Position numbers and translations under genes: made by a program. A stretch of DNA of 22,631 nt from CAYUYM01 sp964449305 (lineage in GTDB: Bacteria > Bacteroidota > Ignavibacteria > SZUA-365 > CAYQST01): the NCBI GenBank assembly GCA_964449305.1, contig CAYUYM010000033.1, positions 1 through 22,631 on the forward strand, read 5' to 3'. Positions 8,354 through 15,923 of the stretch are shown here, piece after piece; within the stretch, counting starts at the first letter, position 1; each line of letters begins with the position of its first letter. Under the pieces are notes generated by a model that did not search any database, had not been told where the DNA came from, and worked only from the letters and a program-made list of their open reading frames with translations.

Positions 8354-10726
8354 TCAGGAACGAAGAACGGCCTGGTGGGCCTTTTCGAGTGCTTCCACCG
8401 CCTGGCCGACGGCGTGGGAGATCTCCGCCTCGGTGAGCGTCCGCTCTGTGGATTGAAACGTCAACGTCATCGCAACGCTCTTTCTCCCCTGCCCCACCTG
8501 TTCCCCGACGTAGACATCCACCACCTTCACGTCCTGCAGGTGATTCACCGCTGCATCCGTGATTGTGTGGATCAACCGGTCTGATGGAATGGTGACGTCG
8601 AGGATCATGGCAATATCGCGCTTGACGAGCGGGTATTTTCCGACAGCCTGATACGTCGCGGCCTGATTCATGGCCGCCCGGAACACTTCGAGCTGCAGGA
8701 TGGCGACGAACACGGGTTCGTCGATGTCGAAGCGTGAGAGGATGGCCTTCGGCACCTGCTCAAGATAGCCAAATTCCCGACCATCGAAAAGCAGGTGCAA
8801 TCGATCGGCCTCGGAGCGATCATCCAATTCCCAGGTCACGTGGTCCAGAATGCCCGTCCTGCCCAGCAGGGCGGACACTACTCCCTTGAGATCGTAGAAA
8901 TCGAAGCGCCGCGCAGGAGCATACCATTCCCTCTCCTGTGCCATGCCGCTCATGGCGAAGCCCAGCTCGAGTGTCTCGAAGTAGCGTCCCTCCTCCTTCT
9001 CCGGCCGACGATGGTAGGACGATCCGATCTCGAAGATCCTGATCGTCTCACGGCCGTTTCGGAGGTTCCGGTCGATGGTCTCCAGAAGTCCCGGCACCAG
9101 GGACGAGCGCATCGCCGGCCGTTCCTTGCTGACAGGGTTCAGCACCGTCACCATGTGCTGCTCGTCGGCGGCGTACAGGGCTGCGTGCTCCCTCGGTACA
9201 AGGCTCGAGGAGATGATCTCGTCGCAGCCCAGCGCGAGGCAGTGGTGTCTGATGGCACTGACGTGGAGTTCCTCGTCCTCGAAGAAATCCGTCGGGTGGC
9301 CGCTGCGTTCGAGAGGGATGTTGTCGTAGCCATGGATGCGGGCAATCTCCTCAATCACATCGATCTCGCGCTCAATGTCGGAACGGCATGAAGGCGGCCT
9401 GCAGAGGATGCCGTCATCGACCAGCGCGGTCTCAAACTGGAGTCCATCGAGGATGGCACGCTGCCGCTCCAAGGGGATGGCGATGCCCAGCACATGCTCC
9501 ACGCGACCGGTGCGGAGCACGATGGACGGGCGTGTGTATGGGCGGACATGTGCGTCCGTGAAGGCTGTAAGACATCCTCCCGCGATGGCGGTCAGAAGTG
9601 AGACTGCACGCTGCAGAGCCTGGACGGTGCCGTCCGGATCCGTTCCCCGCTCGAAACGGTAGCTGGATTCGGACATCAGCCCGAGGAGCTTGGAGGTGCG
9701 ACGGACGGAGGAGGGATTGAAGAACGCGCTTTCCAGCAGCAGCGTGGTCGTGGTGTCACGGATCTCCGAGTTTCCCGCCCCCATCACACCAGCCACAGCC
9801 ACCGGCTTTTCCGCGTCACAGATCATGAGCGCTCCGGTGGGAAGCAGGCGTTCCTGCCCGTCGAGCGTGGTCACCTTCTCCCCTTCCAACGCTTGTCGGA
9901 CATGGATCCGGCCGCCTGCAAGCAGATCGAGGTCGAAGGCGTGCATTGGCTGCCCCAGTTCCATCATGACGTGGTTCGTGACGTCGACCACGTTGTTGAT
10001 GGAGCGCACGCCCACCGACTCCAGTGCCCGCTTCAACCAGTCCGGTGACGGACCGATGGTGATGCCCTCCATGACCGCGGCGGAATAGCGCGGGCAGAGG
10101 TCCGGGACGTCGATGGTGACAGACACGGGGGGCAGATCGGCGGGAAAGTCGTCCGTGTCGGGGAGTGTCAGAGGCAGCCCGAGCACCGCGGCAAGATCGC
10201 GTGCGACACCAAGGTGAGACAGCGCATCGCCGCGGTTGGGGGTGATGCCGATCTGGACGATCTCGTCGCCCGCACCCAGCAGATCGTGCATATCGATGCC
10301 ACACGTTGTGTCGGGGGGGAGCACCATGATGCCAGAATGGTCGGATGACACACCGAGTTCGGACTCGGAACAGATCATGCCCGCAGACTCGACCCCCCGG
10401 AGCGTGCGTCGATCGACCGTGATGCCGATCTTCGGAAGATGTGCGCCGACGCGGGCGAAGGCCACCTTCTGCCCGGCAGCCACATTCGGGGCGCCGCACA
10501 CCACGGTCACCACCTCCACGCCATCGTGGACGCGACAGACCGAGAGTTTTTTCGCATCAGGGTGTTTTTCACAGGTGAGAACTTCCGCGCTGATGACGTT
10601 GGAATAGGCACCGCCGGTGCGTTCAATACTCTCGACCTCCAGACCCACGTTTGTCAGAGTGAGATCGAGATCGATGTCGTCGGGAAGCGGAATGATGGAA
10701 CGAAGCCAGTTTTTCGAGATGATCAT
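8354..10726 (-). CDS. pheT: Phenylalanyl-tRNA synthetase beta subunit
   Basis: PheT forms the alpha2-beta2 phenylalanyl-tRNA synthetase with PheS. It carries the editing site that hydrolyses mischarged Tyr-tRNA(Phe). The 790-aa length is normal. In order I see the N-terminal MIISKNWLRSIIPLP strand, an EMAP-like tRNA-binding domain at about 40-150 (VLTCEKHPDAKKLSVCRV, VVCGAPNV), the B3/B4 editing region (NRGDALSHLGVARDLAA and VVDVTNHVMMELGQPMHAFD), the B5 domain, the class-II-like core and a C-terminal ferredoxin-fold anticodon domain (KYPLVKRDIAMILD onward). The ATG at 10726 is one base after the pheS stop, so the pair is translationally coupled. The frame stays open far upstream, but that part is the out-of-frame shadow of pheS. 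Confidence 0.97.
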   Translation of the reverse strand: MIISKNWLRSIIPLPDDIDLDLTLTNVGLEVESIERTGGAYSNVISAEVLTCEKHPDAKKLSVCRVHDGVEVVTVVCGAPNVAAGQKVAFARVGAHLPKIGITVDRRTLRGVESAGMICSESELGVSSDHSGIMVLPPDTTCGIDMHDLLGAGDEIVQIGITPNRGDALSHLGVARDLAAVLGLPLTLPDTDDFPADLPPVSVTIDVPDLCPRYSAAVMEGITIGPSPDWLKRALESVGVRSINNVVDVTNHVMMELGQPMHAFDLDLLAGGRIHVRQALEGEKVTTLDGQERLLPTGALMICDAEKPVAVAGVMGAGNSEIRDTTTTLLLESAFFNPSSVRRTSKLLGLMSESSYRFERGTDPDGTVQALQRAVSLLTAIAGGCLTAFTDAHVRPYTRPSIVLRTGRVEHVLGIAIPLERQRAILDGLQFETALVDDGILCRPPSCRSDIEREIDVIEEIARIHGYDNIPLERSGHPTDFFEDEELHVSAIRHHCLALGCDEIISSSLVPREHAALYAADEQHMVTVLNPVSKERPAMRSSLVPGLLETIDRNLRNGRETIRIFEIGSSYHRRPEKEEGRYFETLELGFAMSGMAQEREWYAPARRFDFYDLKGVVSALLGRTGILDHVTWELDDRSEADRLHLLFDGREFGYLEQVPKAILSRFDIDEPVFVAILQLEVFRAAMNQAATYQAVGKYPLVKRDIAMILDVTIPSDRLIHTITDAAVNHLQDVKVVDVYVGEQVGQGRKSVAMTLTFQSTERTLTEAEISHAVGQAVEALEKAHQAVLRS

Positions 10727-10727
10727 G

Positions 10728-11741
10728 TCAGTGGAATTGATGATTGACGCGGAGGTCGTTTTCGAAAAGGAGACGGATGTCGTCGATGCCGAGCCGGAGC
10801 ATGACCGTACGCTCGATGCCCAGGCCGAAGGCGTAGCCCGAATACTTGTCGGGATCGAGGCCGACGGCCTGCAACACGTTGGGATCAACCATGCCGCAGC
10901 CGAGGATCTCGAGCCAGCCGGTCTGCTTGCACACGCGGCACCCGGCCCCACCGCAGAGGTAGCAGGTGATGTCCATCTCGGCCGAGGGTTCCGTGAACGG
11001 GAAGAAGCTGGGCCGGAAGCGGTACTTGAGTGACGAGCCATAGTACTGCCGGGCGAAGGAAACGAGTGTGGCCTTGAGATCGGCAAAGGTCACGTGAGAG
11101 TCGACGTACAACCCCTCCACCTGGTGGAACTGCACATGGCTCCTCGCGCTGATGACCTCGTTTCGGAACACCTTTCCCGGCATGATGGCGCGTATGGGTG
11201 GTTGCTGCCTGAGCATGAGGCGGATCTGAACGGGGGAGGTGTGCGTCCGCAGGAGATGCAGGGAATCGAGGAAGAAGGTATCCTGCATGTCGCGTGCCGG
11301 GTGGTCATGCGGAAAGTTCAGGGCTTCGAAGTTGTAGTAGTCCGTCTCGATCTCCGGCCCCATGGCCACGGAAAAGCCGAAGCGGGCGAAGATGGCCTTG
11401 ATGTCCTCGATGGTGCGGCTGACGACGTGCTGGTGGCCGATCAGAGCCGTGCGACCGGGAAGTGTGAGGTCGATCGTGGAGCGCCGCCGTGCGGTGGATC
11501 CTTTCATGCGAGCCTGAGCATCGGTGATGGAGGCTTCGGCGCGTTTGCGCAGCTCGTTGAGGAGGCGACCGCATTCCGGCTTCTCGGTGGGCGGAAGATC
11601 CTTGAGGCCGTCGAACAGGACAGCGATGCGCCCCTTGCGTGAGAGGTATTTCAGACGGAAGGATTCCAATGCCGGCTCGTCGACAAGCGCCGGGAGGTCG
11701 GCATCGAGTTCCTGTTGCAGCGAGAGAATGTCGTCTTTCAA
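10728..11741 (-). CDS. pheS: Phenylalanyl-tRNA synthetase alpha subunit (probable TTG start)
   Basis: PheS is the catalytic class II subunit that charges tRNA(Phe). Visible are the N-terminal tRNA-binding coiled coil and its KYLSRKG turn, motif 1 near GPEIETDYYNFEALNFPHDHPARDMQDTF, the FRNEVISARSHVQFHQVEG motif 2, the four-cysteine insert CYLCGGAGCRVC and motif 3 GLGIERTVMLRLGIDDIR. The frame is open back to a GTG at 11807 and an ATG at 11801, but those lie in or at the edge of a strong terminator hairpin. TTG at 11741 gives 337 aa and puts the KYLSRKG turn about 32 residues from the start, close to the spacing in B. subtilis PheS. No good Shine-Dalgarno precedes the TTG, so the start is uncertain. 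It is followed after 1 nt by pheT. Confidence 0.9.
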   Translation of the reverse strand: MKDDILSLQQELDADLPALVDEPALESFRLKYLSRKGRIAVLFDGLKDLPPTEKPECGRLLNELRKRAEASITDAQARMKGSTARRRSTIDLTLPGRTALIGHQHVVSRTIEDIKAIFARFGFSVAMGPEIETDYYNFEALNFPHDHPARDMQDTFFLDSLHLLRTHTSPVQIRLMLRQQPPIRAIMPGKVFRNEVISARSHVQFHQVEGLYVDSHVTFADLKATLVSFARQYYGSSLKYRFRPSFFPFTEPSAEMDITCYLCGGAGCRVCKQTGWLEILGCGMVDPNVLQAVGLDPDKYSGYAFGLGIERTVMLRLGIDDIRLLFENDLRVNHQFH

Positions 11742-11764
11742 AGCGTGAACCGTGTGTGGTGAAT

Positions 11765-11805
11765 AAAAAAGGCAATGCTTGTCGGGGCGACCAACAAACA
11801 TTGCC
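11765..11805 (-). terminator. Strong intrinsic terminator (or attenuator) between rplT and pheS
   Basis: On the minus strand GGCAATGTTTGT (11805-11794) pairs with ACAAGCATTGCC (11782-11771). This gives a 12-bp stem with one G-U pair and an 11-base loop, followed directly by six T (11770-11765). It begins 17 bases after the rplT stop and ends 23 bases before the proposed pheS start. It can end the thrS-infC-rpmI-rplT message or set the level of pheST read-through, the position where E. coli has its pheST attenuator. Confidence 0.85.
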
Positions 11806-11822
11806 ACGGGGAGTACGGAATG

Positions 11823-12170
11823 CTATCGGGTCGCGAACTTCACGACTTCGGTAAAGGCCTGGGCGTCGTTCACCGCGAGATCCGCGAGGATCTTCCTGCT
11901 CAGGTCGATGCCATTCTTCTTGAGCCCGTTGATGAGCACGGAATAGGACACGCCATTGAGTCTGGCGGCCGCATTGATGCGGGTGATCCAGAGCTGGCGG
12001 AACGTCCGCTTTTTCGCGCGGCGGTCACGGTAGGCGTACTGGAGGGATTTGTCGACCTTGTGTTTCGCAACGGTGTATACCTTGCTTCCCGCACCGAAGA
12101 AACCCTTTGCACGGGCGAGAATTTTCTTGCGCCTGCGGTGCGCTGCAACTTTGTTCTTTGAACGTGGCAT
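11823..12170 (-). CDS. rplT: 50S ribosomal protein L20
   Basis: L20 binds 23S rRNA early in large-subunit assembly. The 115-aa protein starts MPRSKNKVAAHRRRKKILARAK and contains GFFGAGSKVYTVAKHKVDKSLQYAYRDRRAKKRTFRQLWITRINAA in pieces typical of the family: a basic N-terminal extension followed by a globular helical domain (SYSVLINGLKKNGIDLSRKILADLAV). In many bacteria L20 represses its own operon by binding an rRNA-like fold in the mRNA; I could not identify such a fold here. It starts 19 nt after rpmI and is followed by the terminator at 11765-11805. Confidence 0.98.
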   Translation of the reverse strand: MPRSKNKVAAHRRRKKILARAKGFFGAGSKVYTVAKHKVDKSLQYAYRDRRAKKRTFRQLWITRINAAARLNGVSYSVLINGLKKNGIDLSRKILADLAVNDAQAFTEVVKFATR

Positions 12171-12189
12171 TGTGTCTTCCTGGTATTAA

Positions 12190-12381
12190 TTATGCAAGTA
12201 ATTTCTTGATTCGCTTTTCGTCGACCGCGGCGATCAGTGTGGCCTGGCGCAGTTTGCGTTTGCGCTTGGTGGTCTTGGATGTGAGGATGTGGCTGCGGAA
12301 GGCCTTTTCGCGACGGATCCTTCCAGACGCGGTCAATTTGAAGCGCTTCTTTGCAGCGGATTTGGATTTCATTTTGGGCAT
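12190..12381 (-). CDS. rpmI: 50S ribosomal protein L35
   Basis: L35 is a small basic large-subunit protein. The 63-aa product shows the family signature MPKMKSKSAAKKRFKLTASG at the start, then RIRREKAFRSHILTSKTTKRKRKLRQ and a C-terminal RIKKLL helix. It lies 18 nt after infC and 19 nt before rplT in the conserved infC-rpmI-rplT operon. Confidence 0.98.
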   Translation of the reverse strand: MPKMKSKSAAKKRFKLTASGRIRREKAFRSHILTSKTTKRKRKLRQATLIAAVDEKRIKKLLA

Positions 12382-12399
12382 GTGAACCTCGGGACTATG

Positions 12400-12996
12400 T
12401 CAAGAATTTGTGATTTCCGTGGAAGATTCCAGTTGTTCAGGCTTCTTGGGATTATGGATGAGCTTCAGCTTCTTCTTGTCGGGGGCGAACATTCCGATCA
12501 TCGCGCGACCTTCGAAGGCAGGTTCCTTTTCGAGAACCGCCAGATCGTTCAGGTTTTCCTTCAGTTTCTCGAACAGGGCAACGCCGAACTCCTGATGGGC
12601 CATCTGACGCCCCTTGAACACGATGGAGGCCTTGACCTTGTTTCCATCCAGGAGAAACTGCCGTGCATGCCGCACCTTGAAATCGAAGTCGTGGGTGTCG
12701 ATGTTCGGATGGAAGCGGACTTCCTTGATCAGGATGACCTGCTGATTCTTCTTCTGGAGTTTTTCCTTCTTCTGCAACTCATAGCGGAATTTTCCAAAAT
12801 CCATGATCTTGCAGACAGGCGGCTGGGCCTGGGGCGCGATCTCGACGAGGTCGAGCTGCAGCTCCTGCGCCATCTGCAATGCGCGTGTCGGGGACACGAT
12901 TCCGATCTGTGCGCCATCAGCGCCGATCAAGCGTATCTCCCGGGCGAGGATCTCTTCGTTGATCCGTGTTCTGGGTTGGTGGGGTGAAGTGGCCGT
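12400..12996 (-). CDS. infC: Translation initiation factor IF-3 (probable non-AUG start, ACG)
   Basis: IF-3 binds the 30S subunit, prevents premature joining of 50S and favours AUG start codons. The frame carries the N-domain (RINEEILAREIRLIGADG, then LDLVEIAPQAQPPVCKIMDFGKFRYE), a lysine-rich linker (LQKKEKLQKKNQQ), and the C-domain (VRFHPNIDTHDFDFKVRHARQFL, KVKASIVFKGRQMAH). No ATG or GTG precedes the conserved RINEEI. In frame upstream is ACG at 12996, four bases after GGAGG, which would give an N-terminus M-A-T-S-P-H-Q-P-R-T before RINEEI and 198 aa in total. TTG at 12930 would cut into the conserved domain, and CTG at 13017 lacks a ribosome site. Rare start codons are classic for infC and support autoregulation. 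The gene starts 17 nt after thrS. Confidence 0.93.
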   Translation of the reverse strand, partial: TATSPHQPRTRINEEILAREIRLIGADGAQIGIVSPTRALQMAQELQLDLVEIAPQAQPPVCKIMDFGKFRYELQKKEKLQKKNQQVILIKEVRFHPNIDTHDFDFKVRHARQFLLDGNKVKASIVFKGRQMAHQEFGVALFEKLKENLNDLAVLEKEPAFEGRAMIGMFAPDKKKLKLIHNPKKPEQLESSTEITNS

Positions 12997-13005
12997 GCTG
13001 CCTCC
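12997..13005 (-). promoter_or_regulatory. Ribosome binding site that decides the infC start
   Basis: On the minus strand GGAGG occupies 13005-13001, between the thrS stop and the first IF-3 residues, and is followed by CAGC and then ACG. It is the only strong Shine-Dalgarno in the gap and points to the ACG at 12996. The four-base spacing is on the short side. Confidence 0.6.
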
Positions 13006-13013
13006 GGGGGTTG

Positions 13014-14933
13014 TCAGAGTCTGTTGATTATCTGGTCACGTGTCGACGTGATGAACGCGTCGACACCGATGGCGCCCTGATCTCCCGTCTTGTGTTGCCG
13101 GACAGAGACCTGGTCCGCATTTTGCTCCTTCTCGCCCACCACGAGCATGTAGGGCACCTTGTGCAGTTCCCAATCGCGGATCTTGTAACCGACCTTCTCA
13201 TTCCGCGTATCGAGTTCCGCACGGATTCCGGCGTCACGCAACCGCTCATGGACCTTGCGGGAGTAGTCCATGAACGCATCGCTGATCGGAATGACCACCG
13301 CCTGCACCGGGGAAAGCCAGAGGGGAAAGGCGCCGGCGAAGTGTTCGATGAGGACGCCAATGAAGCGTTCGAACGAACCCATGATGGCACGGTGGATCAT
13401 GACGGGACGCTGGCGCTCGTTGTGCTCGTCGATGTATTCGAGATCGAAGCGCTCAGGCATCTGGAAGTCCAACTGGATGGTGGCCAGCTGCCACGACCGC
13501 TGAAGGGCATCCTTGATGCTGATATCGATTTTCGGGCCGTAAAACGCTCCATCCCCTTCATTGATCGTGTAGGCGATGTCGTTCGCCTTCAGGGCGAATT
13601 CCAGCGAGCTCTCAGCCTGCTGCCAGAGTTCGATGGATCCCATGGCCTTTTCCGGCCGGGTGGAGAGACAGAACGTGGGCTCGAAATGGAAAATCCTGTA
13701 CAGCTTGCGCACCAAACCGAGCAGATTGGTGATCTCCTCCTGGATCTGGTCGGGGCGGACATAAAGATGGGCGTCATCCATATGGAACTGGCGGACGCGG
13801 AACATGCCGTTGAGCACACCCGACAGTTCGTTGCGATGATTGCGGCCGATTTCGGAGTAGCGAAGCGGCAGATCCCGATACGAGCGCACCTTGGCCCGGT
13901 AGATGTAGGTGCTTTCCGGGCAGTTCATCGGCTTGAGGCTGAAGGTCTCCTCCTCCACTTCGAGAAGGAACATGTTCTCCTGATAGAATTCCCAGTGACC
14001 CGACTGTTCCCAGAGATCCTTCTTGACCATGATCGGCGTGAGGATTTCATCGTAGCCGGCGCCCTCAAGAACCTCACGGATGAGCTTCTCGAGTTCCTTG
14101 AAGATGATCATTCCACGGGGATGCCAGAACGGGGCTCCCGGAGCGATGTCGTGAAAACTGAAGAGCTCGAGTTCGCGGCCGAGGCGGCGGTGATCACGCT
14201 TCTTCGCCTCCTCCATGCGCTCGATGTACTCGTCGAGATCCTTCCGCTTCGGAAAGGAGATGCCATAGATTCGCTGGAGCTGTTTGTTCTTCGCATCACC
14301 CTTCCAGTAGGACCCGGAGACGCTGAGCAGCTTGACATGTTTGATCCGCCCTGCGGATGGAAGATGCGGGCCCCGACAGAGATCGGTGAAATTGCCCTCG
14401 GCGTAGGTGGAGATGGTCTCTGTTGTCGCGTCCAGACCGGAAATGATCTCCTGCTTGTAGGGATCCCCCTTCTGGATGAAGTATGCCAGTGCGTCCTCCT
14501 TCGTCAGCTCACACCGCACAAAGGGCTTGTCCTCCTTCACGAGTTCCATCATCCGTGCTTCGATTGTCACAAGATCGTCGGGGGTGAGGACACGATGGAT
14601 GTCGATGTCGTAGTAGAACCCGGCCTCGATCGCAGGACCGACACCAAATTTCGCCTCGGGAAAGATGTCCTGCACAGCGTGGGCCATGAGGTGGCTCGTG
14701 CTGTGCCAGTACACTTCCCTTCCCTCGGGTGAATCGAACGTGAGGATGGAGATGCGCGCATCGCTCACGATGGGGGCATGGAGATCCTGCACCGTCCCGT
14801 TCACCACGATTGCCAGGGCGTCATCGGCGAGGCGCCTGCTGATGGCGGTGGCCACGGCCAGACCGGTGGTCCCACGCGGAAATTCGCGGGTGGAGTCGTC
14901 GGGCAGTGTCAGGGTGATGTTGTGTGGGTCCAT
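13014..14933 (-). CDS. thrS: Threonyl-tRNA synthetase
   Basis: This class II synthetase charges tRNA(Thr). The 639-aa protein has all domains in order. TGS is at about 4-64. The N2 editing domain has the HxxxH pair H77/H81 (HSTSHLMAH) with C186 and H190 (CRGPH), and would deacylate Ser-tRNA(Thr). The catalytic core has zinc ligands C338 (MNCPE), H389 (DDAHLY) and H514 (MIHRAIMGS). A C-terminal anticodon-binding domain follows (from about 535). The ATG at 14933 has AAGAAGGA upstream. An intrinsic terminator ends about 24 nt before this start, so the promoter or read-through path is not obvious. infC begins 17 nt after its stop. Confidence 0.97.
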   Translation of the reverse strand: MDPHNITLTLPDDSTREFPRGTTGLAVATAISRRLADDALAIVVNGTVQDLHAPIVSDARISILTFDSPEGREVYWHSTSHLMAHAVQDIFPEAKFGVGPAIEAGFYYDIDIHRVLTPDDLVTIEARMMELVKEDKPFVRCELTKEDALAYFIQKGDPYKQEIISGLDATTETISTYAEGNFTDLCRGPHLPSAGRIKHVKLLSVSGSYWKGDAKNKQLQRIYGISFPKRKDLDEYIERMEEAKKRDHRRLGRELELFSFHDIAPGAPFWHPRGMIIFKELEKLIREVLEGAGYDEILTPIMVKKDLWEQSGHWEFYQENMFLLEVEEETFSLKPMNCPESTYIYRAKVRSYRDLPLRYSEIGRNHRNELSGVLNGMFRVRQFHMDDAHLYVRPDQIQEEITNLLGLVRKLYRIFHFEPTFCLSTRPEKAMGSIELWQQAESSLEFALKANDIAYTINEGDGAFYGPKIDISIKDALQRSWQLATIQLDFQMPERFDLEYIDEHNERQRPVMIHRAIMGSFERFIGVLIEHFAGAFPLWLSPVQAVVIPISDAFMDYSRKVHERLRDAGIRAELDTRNEKVGYKIRDWELHKVPYMLVVGEKEQNADQVSVRQHKTGDQGAIGVDAFITSTRDQIINRL

Positions 14934-14943
14934 GGTGTTTTTT

Positions 14944-14982
14944 CCTTCTTAAACGAATAAAATCGGAGAGGCTCCGATTTTA
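14944..14982 (-). terminator. Intrinsic terminator between tRNA-Val and thrS
   Basis: A perfect 11-bp stem (14958-14968 with 14972-14982, TAAAATCGGAG with CTCCGATTTTA) closes a three-base loop. On the minus strand its 3' arm ends in TTTTA and runs into TTCGTTT, so it acts as a terminator 14 bases after tRNA-Val. The A/T-rich flanks are symmetrical, so it could also act in the other direction. It lies about 24 bases before the thrS start, so it may be an attenuator for the thrS operon. Confidence 0.8.
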
Positions 14983-14996
14983 TCTCTCATGAAGAG

Positions 14997-15070
<74 letters not shown>

Positions 15071-15083
15071 AGCATAGCTTCGT

Positions 15084-15112
15084 AAACTTATGGAACTTTC
15101 ATGTGCAAAGCA
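15084..15112 (-). promoter_or_regulatory. Possible promoter for tRNA-Val
   Basis: In the 72-base gap between pdxJ and tRNA-Val the minus strand has TTGCTT, 17 bases, then TAAGTT, ending 14 bases before the tRNA 5' end. TAAGTTTA also resembles the TAnnTTTG box of Bacteroidota promoters, with TTTG upstream. Matches to either consensus are partial. Confidence 0.35.
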
Positions 15113-15142
15113 AGCTCTCCCGTATCTTTCCGGCGAAAAATT

Positions 15143-15880
15143 TCAGAAGTTCCGTGAGGTCATCCGAGAAAAGCGAATGATGTTGCGCATTTCCTCCATC
15201 GCGGCGGGGATGCCGATGAAGATGGCACGTGCAAGGAAGGAATGCCCGATGCTCACCTCCTCGATCTCTTCGATGGTGCAGATCGGTGCGAGATTCAGGT
15301 GATCAAGCCCGTGCCCGGCATGGACACCGAGCCCGAGCGCCCGGGCGTGCACGGCGGCGGTGCGCAGGATCTCGAAGTGCTTCATCTGCTCCTCCCTGCT
15401 CCGTGCCTCCGCATATTCCCCGGTGTGAAGTTCGATCAGGTCGGCTCCCGAACGGGCAGCCGCCTCGATTTGCGCCTCGAAGGGATCGACGAAGAGACTG
15501 ACCTCGATCTCGTTGTCATGCAGCATGGCGACGACGTCGGTCACGCGCTCAATCTGCCCCTCCACATCGAGGCCTGCTTCGGTCGTCAGTTCCTGGCGTT
15601 TCTCGGGGACGATGGTTGCCAGCTCGGGCAGTGTTTCGATGCATATCCCGATGATCTCATCATTCATCGCCATTTCGAGGTCGAGCTTCGTCTTCACGGT
15701 GTCACGGAGAAGGCGCAGATCCCGGTCGTTGATGTGCCTGCGATCCTCGCGGAGATGGCAGACAATGCCGTCGGCTCCGTGGAGCTCACAGAGCTGCGCC
15801 GCGGTCACGGGATCCGGTTCGATGCCGCCCCGCGCTTCCCGCAGTGTGGCGACATGGTCGATGTTGATGCAGAGTCTCAT
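15143..15880 (-). CDS. pdxJ: Pyridoxine 5'-phosphate synthase PdxJ
   Basis: PdxJ condenses 3-amino-2-oxopropyl phosphate with 1-deoxyxylulose 5-phosphate to give pyridoxine 5'-phosphate, the last step of the DXP-dependent vitamin B6 route. The 245-aa TIM barrel starts MRLCINIDHVATLREARGG and has HLREDRRHI (42-50) with the catalytic-region histidines, LDLEMAMNDE with E69, SLFVDPF, a GADLIELHTGEYA phosphate-binding stretch and GLGVHAGHGLDHLN near the C-terminus. All are family signatures. The ATG at 15880 was chosen because the conserved N-terminus starts there. It sits 43 nt after the CPBP gene and 72 nt before tRNA-Val. Confidence 0.97.
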   Translation of the reverse strand: MRLCINIDHVATLREARGGIEPDPVTAAQLCELHGADGIVCHLREDRRHINDRDLRLLRDTVKTKLDLEMAMNDEIIGICIETLPELATIVPEKRQELTTEAGLDVEGQIERVTDVVAMLHDNEIEVSLFVDPFEAQIEAAARSGADLIELHTGEYAEARSREEQMKHFEILRTAAVHARALGLGVHAGHGLDHLNLAPICTIEEIEEVSIGHSFLARAIFIGIPAAMEEMRNIIRFSRMTSRNF

Positions 15881-15923
15881 GGTGCGTTGTTGTGGTGGTG
15901 AGGAAAACGGTGAAACATGCGGA

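Noticed and set aside
10727..11086. N-terminal extension of pheT by 120 codons
   Set aside because: The extension is the out-of-frame shadow of pheS; PheT normally starts at the MIISKNWL sequence at 10726.
11742..11807. GTG at 11807 or ATG at 11801 as the main pheS start
   Set aside because: The codons lie at or in a strong terminator stem and would add 20 or more residues not seen at the start of known PheS proteins. Kept only as a possible coupling frame in the findings.
12966..14732. Long plus-strand open frame (588 codons) opposite thrS
   Set aside because: It is antisense to a complete threonyl-tRNA synthetase with all domains and has no recognisable family features; GC-rich codon use leaves the opposite strand open.
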